This document shows positions 40,912 to 52,759 of a stretch of 64,000 nucleotides of DNA, piece after piece. Under the pieces are notes generated by a model, which did not search any database, had not been told where the DNA came from, and worked only from the letters and a program-made list of their open reading frames with translations. Numbering within the stretch: the first letter of the stretch is position 1; the number at the start of each line of letters is the position of its first letter. Position numbers and translations under genes: made by a program. Origin of the DNA: Karstenula rhodostoma CBS 690.94 (Eukaryota; Ascomycota; Dothideomycetes; Pleosporales; Didymosphaeriaceae); contig MU001511.1 in assembly GCA_010093485.1 (NCBI GenBank), positions 434,001 to 498,000 of the forward strand, read 5' to 3'.

Positions 40912-43285
40912 AAAAAAAATTGACCTAGGAGGTATTGTGCAGTTCTGTTGAACAGCTCTGAGGGTCCACGACTCTTCGCTGTATATTTATTCTAAAGAGA
41001 CGCGTGCTGTGATAATTGTCAGTTTAGTCAGTATAGGTGCTCTACTGTCCTCCTTCGGTCAACCTTCTGCCTACCTAACCTCGTTCCACCGTTGACTGGA
41101 AAAGTCAACGGAATCATCGCGCCTGGTAGGAATATCATCATTGAAGAACCGGCACCGTCTCTGCAAAGGCACAAGAGCTGTCAAAGCGATAACTATCACC
41201 GACAATTTATTGGAGGCCTCGACGACTCAACTGATCTTTTTTTGCCTTTTAACTTGCGCTCAATATTGAGTCATAGGTTGCTACACAGCACCACGGGCAG
41301 TTCTTCGCAGTAAAACGTAGACAGGTTGATCGAGTGGTATTGGAGATGCCGTCCCATCTACGTTGCATAGTTAACTATTCTGGAGTGGATTCGGGATAAC
41401 CCGATGTACAACCAACGACAGCTGCGCGTGTCTCAGCGCTCCATCCCTACGCTTAAGCTCACGCTCAAGCGATGAATGGCATTACGTACGGTCGAAGACT
41501 TCGAAACGACACATCTTGCGGCCTTGAACGAGGAGACCACTTGTTCAACCTTTACTGGCTCTGTCCAGGCATCCCGCGATCTATTCCAGAACGTCTTCGA
41601 AATCCTTCTTCTTCAGTTCCTCATTCTTTGCGCCTTCAAAAACCCATGCTTCTCCCGCAACTCACCACACTCTCAATCTCCTCCGCGTACATTCGGGATG
41701 CTCTGCACGCATTCGATTTGGTGTTTTTGCACCGACCCACGGTTCGTTATCAAAGCTCAAATACACTCCTCGCGCGGTGGCCGCCATCACCGTCAGTCCC
41801 AGCCTGTGCATTGTCAGTGATGCGGTTCCGTCCATGCACAAGTCTTCAACCTCTAGATATATTGCCAGCCACCACCATCACCCATGGTCTTCTCGATTCT
41901 CCACGCTACTCACTTCCGCACCTTGGCTTACCAGAAATGACACCCAAATGCTCTACGATGTTAGTATGTAGCCCGGCGCCACGCCCCTGGTAGTCGACAA
42001 CCAGATGAATATCTCCTTCCTGCCTTGTCCCTCTGAGACTCGTAGCATCCCCTAGGCTTCGATCTAGATTGATGTCTAATACCTGCATTAGTCCTAAACT
42101 CGAAGAATGCTAATGTGCCTCGTTCGTAGTAGCTCACAGTATTCGCGGCTCGAGAAACTCCACAGACGACCGCAACCAGCAATGCTTTCACTTGCCACCC
42201 TGCCGGAAACCAGTCGAGACCGGGTCATGCCGTTCAGCCTCCGCTAGAGCAGATGGCCACGGGCCTTTGAGGCGCTGGAGGTAACACCTATCCACCTCCT
42301 CTAGCCTGGCCAGCTGTTCAAAGGTCGTAAATGCATAGATGTGCTCAGTCGGCATAGCTGTGAGGCGCTCCGGGCTGACTCGGTCCGTTTAGATGCGAGA
42401 TGGCCGGATGAAGTTGCTGGCCGGGTGTGCGTTCCATACGATATGTTCGCCGGCACAGACGTTGGGCCAGCGGTAATACATGAGGATCGCTGTCCAGGCG
42501 GTGTCGGTGGGCACTTGGCTCTGGGACGTCGTCGGGTTGGAAGTTCGGGGGTTGAGTTAGTGTGAGAGAAGAACCGTGGTGCATGCGTCATCCGCTCAGA
42601 AGTTATCATAGTTGCACGCAATTAAGAGGGGTGGATCTATCAACATGCCGCAGAGTAGTTTAGTAAGACATGCCGGGCGACGTCATGAGCGGTGTCAAAG
42701 CTGAGACCTCGTGTGATGGAGAAGATATGAGGTTTTGTGAAATTAGGGGAACCCCTTGCGGAACTTGGTACATGTGCTTTCACCACGCAACACCTAACCT
42801 CATAATGACATTTGTCCATAAGGAAGGACGTACAAATATACTTAATATTAACTAAAAGACATTTATAAAAAGCTAGTATAACTTTGAATTCGTTTCATGC
42901 CTGAGATGGTTAAAAGTATATGATCTGGTTAAAAATAAAAAACATTAACTGAACCATGTAGAGAAAGAAATCAACTACCCAGAGTATTGAAAAGTTTGGG
43001 GGAGGTACACCGGGTGATATCACGACTGCAAGATTATAGATGGCCGAACAGGAATTTGAAGGCTCGAGCAAAGGGGGATTCGTACAATTGAAAGTACCTC
43101 GTATTATTGCGGCTGATTTTATACGGTATATCATGGGTAGGGTGATGTTCATAGTTAATGCTGTAGTTAATAGAACTACTCCCACGTTAGTACTAAGACG
43201 TTCTCGCGGCAAGGCGATGTGGACTTCAGCGGATGCATCTACACATGACAACAATATAGTTGCGTCGGTGTCTCGTGCGGTAACT

Positions 43286-43325
43286 ACCAAATATGATACT
43301 TCGCGAGCTTCTGGAAGCCGCGGCA
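43286..43325 (+). repeat. Dispersed repeat, copy C
   Basis: ACCAAATATGATACTTCGCG then AGCTTCTGGAAGCCGCGGCA. It matches copy D over its 5' half, including the ACCAAAT.TGATACTTCGCG box. Confidence 0.65.
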
Positions 43326-44175
43326 CGTGCGGTAACTACAGCATCTGAAAAGGGAATTAGTGACGGGATGGCAGAGTTTTTGGTGAAATCTTCCATCTTG
43401 GGATGGAGGACTTAAGTAACTTGGTTTCCGGCCGGAGGAACTTTTCAGCCAGCCTACATCGGGTACAGTATTGGAAGAAGACACCGGAGATTATGCTAGA
43501 ATTGATAGTAGCGCAGGGCCATGGTTGGTAATCCGAAAAAAGACTTATCAGCAGCTTCAGCCAGTCCCTAGAGTTGCTTGTAGTTGAGCTTTGTGTTTGT
43601 GCGCCCATCCCCGAGGACGCTTGAATAATTGGTTTCCCGTACTATGGGAAGCCTTGGGATGCTTTCACCGGGTTGCTGACCTTTACGTGCACCTTAGATC
43701 CCCGGCGTGCATTGCAACTTTGGAAGAGTAGACTGAGTTTGTTTGGATAGAGATTTGTTGAGTTTAAATTTTATGGGCTTTGTCAGTAAAGATCGCATGG
43801 ACTGTATGTGGAGAGAGTGGTAAGGTGGAAGTCCTTGAGCAAATCAAGAACGCGCTTTTTATCTGTGACTGTACCTATGGTGTTGTAGCTGTTTACATGC
43901 TTTGAGGATACACATATTTGGTTACATTCGCTCACCCAGAAGATACTAGTGAGAGGGGCTATCTCGCGCTTTGAATGAGAGGCGAAACCAAGGACAATGA
44001 GAGATGTAGGCGCTGAAGCCTCTGCCGCGTAGAGGGTGCCACATCACGTGCGCATTCTATTCCATTCCGGGTAAGCGCGTTTTGTCGCGCTGCGCGACTT
44101 CACGATTTACAGCCTGCGCGTCCAGTCCGCAGCTCTACGTCTGCAAGTCAACTCTGCGCATTTCTGTCGCTCAAG

Positions 44176-46120
44176 ATGTAGGTCACCCTCTTGTAATACG
44201 GTGCGCTTTATAGCATGTGAGACTGACGGCGTGTTCACAGGGAGGCCTTCAACGACATCTACCTGAACCTCTCAAAGAAGCACGGCGTGACTCGTTTCGC
44301 AGAGTCCGGCTTTGGTTGGAAGCCCACAAGCGGCGGCGAGGGCGGCACCTTCACGCTCGATGCTTCTAAGATCATATCGGCGCAGTGGAGTCGTGCGGCG
44401 CGGGGGTGGGAGGTCAAGGTGCTCTCGCGGGACAGCAACGAGGGCATCATCCAGCTCGACGGCTTCAAGCAAGATGTACGGCGGCAACCCAATGTAACGC
44501 TCGCCGCGTGGCAGCAGCTGACAGCAGGCAGGACTACGAGCGCATCGCGAAGCTCTTCAAGGTCTGGTACAGCGTAAACCTCGAGAGCAAGGAGCACGCA
44601 CTCCGCGGCTGGAACTGGGGCAAGGCCGAGTTTGGCAAGGCGGAGCTGTCTTTCAACGTCGCAAACCGACCTGCATTCGAGGTGCCATACAGCGAAATCT
44701 CAAATACGAATCTGGCGGGCAAGAACGAGGTGGCAGTCGACTTCTCCGCACCGACCGAGAACGGCGCCGACACAAACGGGGCCCTCGGGGGCGCAAAGTT
44801 CCGCGGCAAGAAGGCCCTCGGCGCGAAGGACCAGCTAGTGGAAATGCGCTTCTACATCCCCGGCGTGGCGTCCAAGAAGGAGAAGAACGACGACGGCGAA
44901 GATGTCGAGGACGGCGAGCAGGGCGAGGAGCAGAACGCGGCCAATCTGTTCTATGAGACGCTCATAGAGAAGGCCGAGATTGGAGAGGTTGCAGGAGACA
45001 CATTCGCTACTTTCCTGGAGATACTACATTTGACGCCTCGTGGACGTTTCGACATCGACATGTACGAGAACTCCTTCCGGTTGCGAGGAAAGACATACGA
45101 CTACAAGATACAATTTGATGCCATCAAGAAGTTCATGCTGCTCCCGAAGCCCGACGACATGCACTCTCTCATCGTCATTGGCTTGGACCCACCGCTACGG
45201 CAGGGTCAGACTCGGTACCCGTTCCTAGTCATGCAGTTCAAGCGCGACGAAGAGGTCAACCTGGACCTGAACATGAAGGAGGACCTGCTCGAGACAAAGT
45301 ACAAAGACAAACTGCAGTCGCACTACGAAGCCCCCATTTCAGTAGTCATATCTGACATCTTCCGTGGGTTGAGCGGAAAACGTATCACTAGGCCTTCGCG
45401 AGACTTCATCAGCCACCACGAGCAGTCTGGAGTGAAGTGTTCCATCAAAGCCAATGAGGGACACCTGTTCTGTCTGGACAAGGCTTTCATGTTCGTCCCC
45501 AAACCTGCCACCTACATCAGCATGGACTCGATCGCGTCCGTGACTATGTCCCGTGTTGGGGGCGCCATGGCTGCAAGCCGGACCTTTGACATCACCTTTA
45601 CCATGAAGAACGGTCAGAATGAGCATCAGTTTTCGAACATCAATCGGTATGTGCAACCGCCCGTGGCGCTGAGCCTTGCATGACTGACGCGCTACAGTGA
45701 GGAACAGCAACCATTAGAGAATTTCTTCCGTGCAAAGGGCATCAAAACCAAGAACGAGATGGCGGATGATGTAAGTGACCCCGACCGTGCCCGTGCGCAC
45801 CACCAACAACGCTAACGGATACACCCTAGTCCGGAGCCATTCTTGCTGCAGCACTTCAAGATGAAGACCTCGCCTCTAGTGACGGCGAAGTCGCCAATCG
45901 TGGGAGTGCAGACGAGGATGATGAGAGCGTCGACGAAGACTTCAAGACCGAATCCGAATCCGAGGTCGGCGAGGAGTTCGATGAAAACCACGAAAGCAGC
46001 GGCAGTGACAGCGACGAGGAAATGGCAGACGCCGATGGCGACGCTGATGGCGACAGCGATGGGCCGGCTGAGGCAGCAATGGCGGAGCGACCGAAGAAGA
46101 AGCAAAAGATGGCGAAATGA
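44176..46120 (+). CDS. POB3: FACT complex subunit Pob3 (SSRP1 homologue)
   Basis: Histone chaperone subunit that with Spt16 forms FACT, remodelling nucleosomes during transcription and replication. Five exons: 44176-44177 (only AT of the start codon), 44241-44475, 44532-45646, 45698-45770, 45830-46120; 571 aa. Splicing of the first 63-base intron (GTAGGT..CACAG) forms ATG GAG GCC, giving MEAFNDIYLNLSKKHGVTRF, the expected N-terminus. Then follow the Pob3 N-terminal PH-like domain (GFGWKPTSGG, about 25-100), the SSRP1 middle double-PH region (RFDIDMYENSFRLRGKTYDY; KRDEEVNLDLNMKEDLLETK), the second PH part (SIKANEGHLFCLDKAFMFVP), and an acidic Asp/Glu/Ser tail ending in the basic RPKKKQKMAK. 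There is no HMG box, as usual for fungi, where Nhp6 supplies it. Confidence 0.94.
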
Positions 46121-46837
46121 TGGTCTGACAGCGGCGATGACGACGGTTCGCCGATAATTCGGTAGAATTTCTAGAAGATTTCGACTCGAAACCGGGGGTG
46201 TTCGGAAGCTGCGATTGGATGAATGAGGGACATGCGGTGTCGATGGTGTGGTGGTAGAGGAGCTTTCACAGCAGCTGGAGACAACTCCGGGCGGCTCTGT
46301 TAGATGTGGCCTGAGACCAGGTTCCCTGGCCTTACGCATCTCGCAAAAAGGGGTCGCCTTGGCCTCAAGGATCAGTTTGGAACGCTAGGGAAGGGCTTGA
46401 ATTAGCGGTAAATGCTATCGGTTATACTCCGGCGTCTTCCCACGTGCATAGTTTTTTCGCTAACGCCGCATGTACGGCGCCTGCTCGGCCATGAATCGAA
46501 ATGTTGATCCGTGTGGCACATGCTTGCATCTTTGCAACCTCCCCAGATCACACAGGACGAGTGCGATTCAGCTTGACAGAACCTTGCACGCTAACCATGC
46601 ATTCGCCGCCGCAGCCACTGCAAGCTGGCGCGTTGCTAACTGATGTGAAGAGGTGGACCCTTTAGCGCGAACCATACAGGGACCCCGCATTCACCAGCAG
46701 CGCAAGATTGCAACGACACCGTTACCATGTCCTCCTACATATAATCCGCGTGTGCCACCCGCCGCGCGGACCCAGTAGATAAGAAATAGCGAGCATTCCG
46801 CATCACTGCTGGCCCACCTCACACAACAGCTGCCACC
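46121..46837. other. Intergenic: POB3 3' region and regulator promoter
   Basis: About 0.7 kb with no gene; the right half should be the promoter and leader of the Zn2Cys6 regulator. Confidence 0.5.
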
Positions 46838-49160
46838 ATGCGTTCACGAACAGGATGGTAAGTTCGACCTCCTATTCACCATACAACAATACTAACACGC
46901 TGTATAGCTTGACATGTCGCCAGCGTAAGCTGAAGTGCGATGAAAAGAAGCCTATCTGTTCCCAATGCTGCAAAGCTTCGAGAGAATGTGTACCCAGCTC
47001 AGGCATCGTCTTTCGTCATCAGCACAACGCTTCAATGAATGGCGAGGACTCGGGTGACGACAGCTCGCTCAAGGGCTTCTACGCGTACCGGAATACTTTC
47101 GACGAGGAAACTATCTGGCTCGACATTCCTCGGAACGGTACACTCCCCACATCCCGACAACGGGATCTTACTGATGACTCGTTAGTGACCTTCATCAACA
47201 CAACCAATCCTTATTTGGATCCAGACTTCGACAACATGTCAATCACATCTGCAGATTCTCCTTCGTCGTTCGAGCCACGGTCGGTGACCTCATGGCCAGC
47301 GCATAACAAGTTCTCCACCGCAACTAGCACACCAATCTCAGGACCCTTGCTCAATCCACCAATGTGTTACACTCCAGAGCTGGAGGCTCTCCCGGCTCTT
47401 GACACAACCTCGATGCTGCAATCACCACCAACTTCGTCAGTGGGAACCCCCATCTCACCACCACTGGCTCTCGCCACCCATTTCCGACCAATGCTGCATC
47501 ATTCGCTCTCCATGACACCGCCGCCCATCGACCCTCAACTAGCTTCGCCATTGAGTCAGCTCCCTGATCAGATTCCTCGCTCTGGCTCGATGTCAACAAG
47601 TCGAAGAACTCCATCTTGCACCAACTACATGTCTGACCGGGACTACGAGACTGCCTATCTTCTACGGTGGTTTTCGGAAGGACCAGGATATTGGATGGAT
47701 CTTTTCGACTTAGGTACATATTTCTCTTCATATGTTCCGGTCAAAGCCCAGGAAAACCTGCTCCTCAAGTACGCTGCCCTTGCTTACTCAGCCAAGGCCC
47801 TGGGACGCGTCCAAGGACGTAAGCCTGTTATGGGTGGCAGTGTAACGCGTCAGTCACAGATGGAGATGTACCCAGACACACATTCAGTGGACTGGTCTCA
47901 CAAAGCTACACAGTACTATGATATGGCGGTGTCGCTTCTGCTGAAGGCGCTCAAAGCCAATGCGTTGTCTATACCGGATTCGGATTCGGATGGCGGCGAT
48001 TCATCCTGCGGATTCGACGATCGTTCCCCGAAGCGTCGACGGACCTCTGGAAATAGTGCGGCTGCGTCAAGCACCGACGAACTCTTGGCTGCTTCTGCAA
48101 TCCTCTGTGTTTATGAGTTTCTCGACGGCTCCGACAAAGAGTGGACACGCCATCTGAAAGGTGCCAAATCCCTTTTGGTCGTCGCCCAGGAACGATTGAC
48201 GCCGATTCGAATGATGGCGGCTGATTCCATGGCGTCTTCTGCCAATCTTGGGCTCGTCTCCAAAGCGCGGAGAGCTACCTTTTGGAATATCGCTAGACAG
48301 GACATGCTCGCAGCTTGTAAGTCTCGCCAGAGCTCTACATGACATCCCGACTAACTGTGCTAGTCATCAACAAGACAAGGACAAGACTTGACACCGAAGA
48401 TCTCTCCGTATGGCGGGAATTTGGCCTTCTTTTCAACGACGATGGCTTCATCATCCCGAACCATGCCGCAGCGAGCGCCTTTCCTGACACTGACAGTATG
48501 ATGAAAGAAGACCTCATCTGCAACTCTCTTGTATGGCTTATGAGCAAGCTCGTCAACTTCATGGCGTACGGCGACAGCATCGGCGAGGAGCTTGGGTCCA
48601 CCTGGTCTGGCGTCTCTCAAAAAACACTACTCAATTACTGGAAAACGATCCAACGGCAATTCCAGATGTGGTACGACAGTCTGCCAATCACGTTCAAGCC
48701 CTCTGCCAGAGTGGATTCCCGACCTGCAAATGTGTATGGCGAAACCAACGTTCTCTTCCCTGAGATCTGGTACAGCATCCCCATGTGCGCGTCCACCATG
48801 CAATATTACCACATGAGCCAGATCCAGCTGTTCATGAACAAGCCCCACCAAACCACCCAAGGAGCGACCAATGTATACGAGCGCCTCAATTCTTACCACT
48901 CCGTCCTGGACGCTTGCCAGAAGCACAGCCGTGAGATTGTCGGCATCTCGCTAGGTCGCCCCGACGACGCTGTTCGCCTCCATTCCGTACAGCCCTTGTT
49001 CACCGCCGGGCAGTGCTTGAGAGACATCGGCGAGCGCCAGGTGGTGCTTGGTCTGCTCCGCGGAGTTGAATCCGACATTGGCTGGGCGACCGAGTACCGA
49101 GCGCGCCAGCTTATCGAGCAGTGGCATTGGGAGGATGGCGATCAGGCACTAGTCACCTGA
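46838..49160 (+). CDS. Zn2Cys6 fungal transcription factor
   Basis: Nuclear DNA-binding regulator with a binuclear zinc cluster. Three exons: 46838-46857, 46908-48316, 48364-49160; 741 aa. Splicing of the first 50-base intron (GTAAGT..CTAAC..TAG) completes the cluster MRSRTGCLTCRQRKLKCDEK with cysteines 7, 10, 17, 24, 27 and 34, so the short first exon is well supported. A Ser/Pro/Thr-rich linker follows (about 40-250). The C-terminal two thirds form a helical fungal-specific domain of the Fungal_trans_2 type (for example YETAYLLRWFSEGPGYWMDL; LAASAILCVYEFLDGSDKEW; GIGWATEYRA-like end). A KRRR basic patch lies at about 392. The target pathway cannot be read from the sequence; no metabolic gene is tightly coupled to it. 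Confidence 0.92.
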
Positions 49161-49582
49161 GCATGATCGCCGACTGGGGCCGGACCGGATCGACCCAGCA
49201 TCGATATCCAGTACGAACAGCAGCTCATAACAAAAGACTCCTCCGACGCCTCCAACCAACTTTCACCACGACGTCGTCCACAGGACGCAGCACCGAACGG
49301 CGACGACTAGTATTTATACTTGTGTCGGGATACCTGACTGCCTCGAGTCAAGCAACCCCGAGCACGCCGGAGGCTTCGGGGCATCTACAGCCTCAGTGGG
49401 GCATCGTGGGCCATGGAACTACACTCTGGCGTTTGCGGGGAAGCCCTAAGTGTTCTCCGACTAAAGTAGAGTTACACGAGCACGCACGGCCTGCTCGGGT
49501 TGTACATGTACCAAACACACAGGAGGAAGAAGAGAGGCACACATAACGGGAAGGCATAGAGTGGCACGCATCAGCATCGGAA

Positions 49583-49596
49583 GGGGGGGGGGGGGG
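49583..49596. repeat. Homopolymer G14
   Basis: Fourteen consecutive G; likely variable in length and error-prone in sequencing. Confidence 0.9.
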
Positions 49597-50114
49597 AAAG
49601 TAGCAAGCATATCCACATATAGATTATAATACCACAACAAAACGCAATGTTCCCAGAACCACCACCCACCACACACGCGTCGTCGGGCTCCATCACCTCC
49701 CTCACCAGTCCAGTCCAGCAGTTCCAGTCCCCTCGTCAGCGTCTCGATGACCCCCAACAATCGCCTCCGCGCCGCGCACCGCGCATCACCGCCCTTGGAA
49801 CCTCCGCCTAACGCGGCAAGCCACCGGCTCTAGAGCCTCCCTCCCCCAGCGCCCCTCGGGCACGCAGCCGGTCGGCCTCGCGCACAAGTGCGACCTAGCG
49901 CGCTGCACACTCTAAAACACGCCTTGCATGCGTTAGAGGTAGAGCCGTGCGTGGGCGTGGCGTGGGCGTCGCAAGGATCCGGCCGCCGCGCAGACGACGG
50001 CAGAGATCTGCGTGCTTGGCCTCGTGTGTCGCAGCTGCCCGGGCGACTGCAGCGCGTATGTAGCCGTGGCCACCCCGGCTGGAGATGGCGGTGCCACCCA
50101 CGTGCGTCCCGTGC

Positions 50115-50139
50115 GATGCGATGCGATGCGATGCGATGG
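50115..50139. repeat. GATGC pentanucleotide microsatellite
   Basis: About five tandem GATGC units. Confidence 0.85.
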
Positions 50140-51051
50140 GATGCGCACAACGTGGCATAGGTAGGGGTGCGTGCGCAGACATGGGGTTGAAGGGTGTGCC
50201 ATCCGAGAGCCGATGGTCTAGTCCACTGGGCAGGGCAGGGCCCCCGTGGTGTTCTATCGATTCTTCTAGCTGCTGTTCTACTGCGGTGGATGTGTCAGAG
50301 GTATGGTTAGTTATCTTGGGGCGGGTCACGCGAAGGGGAGTGGGATCCTCTGGAAACACTTGCTAGGGGTGAGGGGACGGTCCGCTTTGGGTGAACGATT
50401 CGATAAGTGGGGGTTACTGGTCCGGACTCAGTGGTTAGTATGGATGGCCCACGGCAGCACGATTGCGAGACTCTCTCTCTGTCTGGTGAGCTGTGAGCGC
50501 ATCTAGCAGAGGGCCTCGCAAGCATGATGTCGTGGCTATCTGGAGAATTCCAGAGCTACAAACTGTACCATGGGTCATCGTACATGAGATCTATGATGCC
50601 CCCCATGTCTCGATTCGAAAGGCCTGGTATGTGACGTGTTTCGACCCCTCCACCGCAACATGCAACACCCTAGATACGTGATCAGGACTGCTCTTGGCTC
50701 AAGCTCAAACTCAACCTCAATTGTCAGGTTGGTTTCCCACAGCACCGTCCGTATGAGCCTCGAAGAGGTGGTGCCGCCGGGGAGGGAAGCCATGACCCAT
50801 CGGCGTTAGCGCGCGTCTCGCCTCGAGTCAGACGTGCAGATCCCTTTAGCGGCGCATTAGAGCTGCGCGCTCACCGGTTCTTGGGGCCTTCTAGCGTCGC
50901 GCGCCGAACGCGCGCTGTGCCTACTGCATCGGCCTGACTGAGTCGTTTCGAATCGCCCTTCCGAGCAAGTCGCAATTCGCCTGCACCCGAAACGCCTTAT
51001 CGCGTGCTTAGACGTGTCGACCTCAGCGGTTCGCCCGGCGTGATTCATTAG

Positions 51052-51193
51052 TACCTTCGGGGCACCGGGCTTTTCTCAGTCACGTGATAGCTGGGCCAAT
51101 TACAGTTAGTGCATGAGCTATAATAAGCTCTCTTATTGGCTTATAAAGGTTTTGGCAACACGTGACTAGAAAAAACCCGGTGCCCCGAAGGTA
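51052..51193. mobile_element. MITE with about 35-bp terminal inverted repeats
   Basis: The left end TACCTTCGGGGCACCGGG (51052-51069) is the exact reverse complement of the right end CCCGGTGCCCCGAAGGTA (51176-51193). Pairing continues inward with few mismatches to TCACGTG (left, about 51080-51086) and CACGTGA (right, about 51159-51165). The whole element is 142 bases and has no coding capacity. If the outer TA at each end is the target duplication, the element proper is 51054-51191 (CCTTCGG..CCGAAGG) in a TA site, as for Tc1/mariner-type MITEs. The near-perfect ends suggest recent insertion. Confidence 0.82.
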
Positions 51194-52759
51194 GGTTGGA
51201 TGATGCCATGGGCTCATCCGGTGTGCACGTACCGCACAAGCTCAACACCAGGTGAAGTCTCCGGGGCAGAACGGTGGAGCCGGACACACCATTGAAAAGT
51301 TGAATTGTCGGTTTGCCTGTCATCGAAGATTATCGACGGGCACCAATGGCGAAAGACGTTGGTGGCCGTTCGTTCCCCTCGCCGGCAACGTACATGGGAT
51401 GCGGTCATGGACAGCGATGCCATGTGTAGCTCGGAGCTCGGTATGTCATCGTACCCGACGTCATACGGTAGCTATACTTTCTCCTTTGCATCAGTCTACC
51501 GAAAGCCACCTTGAGATCTCGTCCAGCTGAGAGGAACTGAGTTCAGCCATATATCGGTGGACTGTCAAGATCTGGTATCAAGCACCGGCCTGCATCCGAT
51601 TGAGAGCATCGTCCGTTGGGCAAGCAGGAAACATCGGTGAGTCCCTGAGCGTAGCACTCGGCGAACGTCCCCCCCGGCGAACATACAATAAGATCGCCTC
51701 ACCGATGCAGATCTCTCCAATATAGTCGCCCCAGGATTTCAGATTTTCTATGTACGCCCGCGAAGATTAACGGCCAGGAGCGGTCAGAAGGCAATAACTC
51801 GGACGCATAGCAAATGCCTCGGGACTGACGAAAGGGGAACAATGGTCAATGCCATGCTTGTTCTGCTGTCCCCGTATCCGAAGCAAGGAAAAAAAAATTC
51901 TGTTGATGTTGATATTGAGCAGATATATTGCAGGGGGTGGAGTCATGTCGGCTGCTAGACAGGGTAGATAATCGAGGCAAGATCCGACTAGGAAAATGTA
52001 AGGAAGTTTTTGTAGTGCGGGTCCGCACAAGGCGCATCGAGTATGGCAGTGTTGATTGGTGCTGAGCATATATTAAATGCAGATCTTGATAGGTGAGGCT
52101 GCCGAGTTGACAGGGTCGCGAAGGAGGCGGAATGATGAGCGAGAGGACCGTGACGGGCGGTAAGCGGGACACGCAATTGGAAACACTATTTGGTTATTAA
52201 GTTCCGCATCCGGCATCCTAGTCCACATGTCACGTGTCGAGAGCAAGCTCGCACAGCGCATCCAGCAAATCAGCGACAATGGCGAAAATTACCTAACTTG
52301 ACTCCCGCACCGCCCGTGCGCATGAGTACGAAGCCGCCAGCTGCCAAGCCACAGGCCGCAATTCCTCAGGCGCACACAGCTTGACGCCTCTGAGAGTCTA
52401 GAACTCTGCGAAGACGAACTGTGGTTCTCACGACCATGATCTTGGACCTCGACTCAATACCTCCAGGAGCACCGGGCAGATGTCAAGCTATCTGCGTAGC
52501 TTTCTTGACTGTCTGCATGCATGCTGATAAACACTGGCGTGGAGGCGTGAAACGGAGAAATGGCTAGCAGCAAGCTTGAATTCGCAATCAATAGTCTACA
52601 TTTCGGTCAAGACGCCAAGTCGATGACTAGGATCATAGAGGCAACAATGTCGGGGCCGCCAAGGTCCCACTGAAGAAGCAGTGGAGAGTGGGCCATGCAC
52701 GGTAAGAGCCGCATGCACGGGCCGTCGAACAAACGTTCACGCGGACAGTGACAGTCCTC

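Larger units (their letters stand above)
38645..44175. other. 5.5-kb gene-free, partly AT-rich region with repeats
   Basis: Between the small CxxC gene and POB3. It contains two copies of the dispersed repeat (40864-40911 and 43286-43325). The parts 40780-41330 and 42600-43900 are visibly richer in A/T than the gene-bearing segments. Frames near 41476-42191 on both strands are broken and unrecognised. I read this as decayed mobile or intergenic DNA; the last few hundred bases are the POB3 promoter. Confidence 0.45.
49161..52759. other. 3.6-kb gene-free region with microsatellites and a MITE
   Basis: Holds a run of 14 G (49583-49596), a GATGC pentanucleotide microsatellite (about 50115-50139) and the inverted-repeat element at 51052-51193. 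No frame with recognisable features on either strand. Confidence 0.5.

Noticed and set aside
50085..50160. Possible CRISPR-like array from repeated GATGC units
   Set aside because: Five-base units without spacers; a simple microsatellite in a eukaryotic genome.
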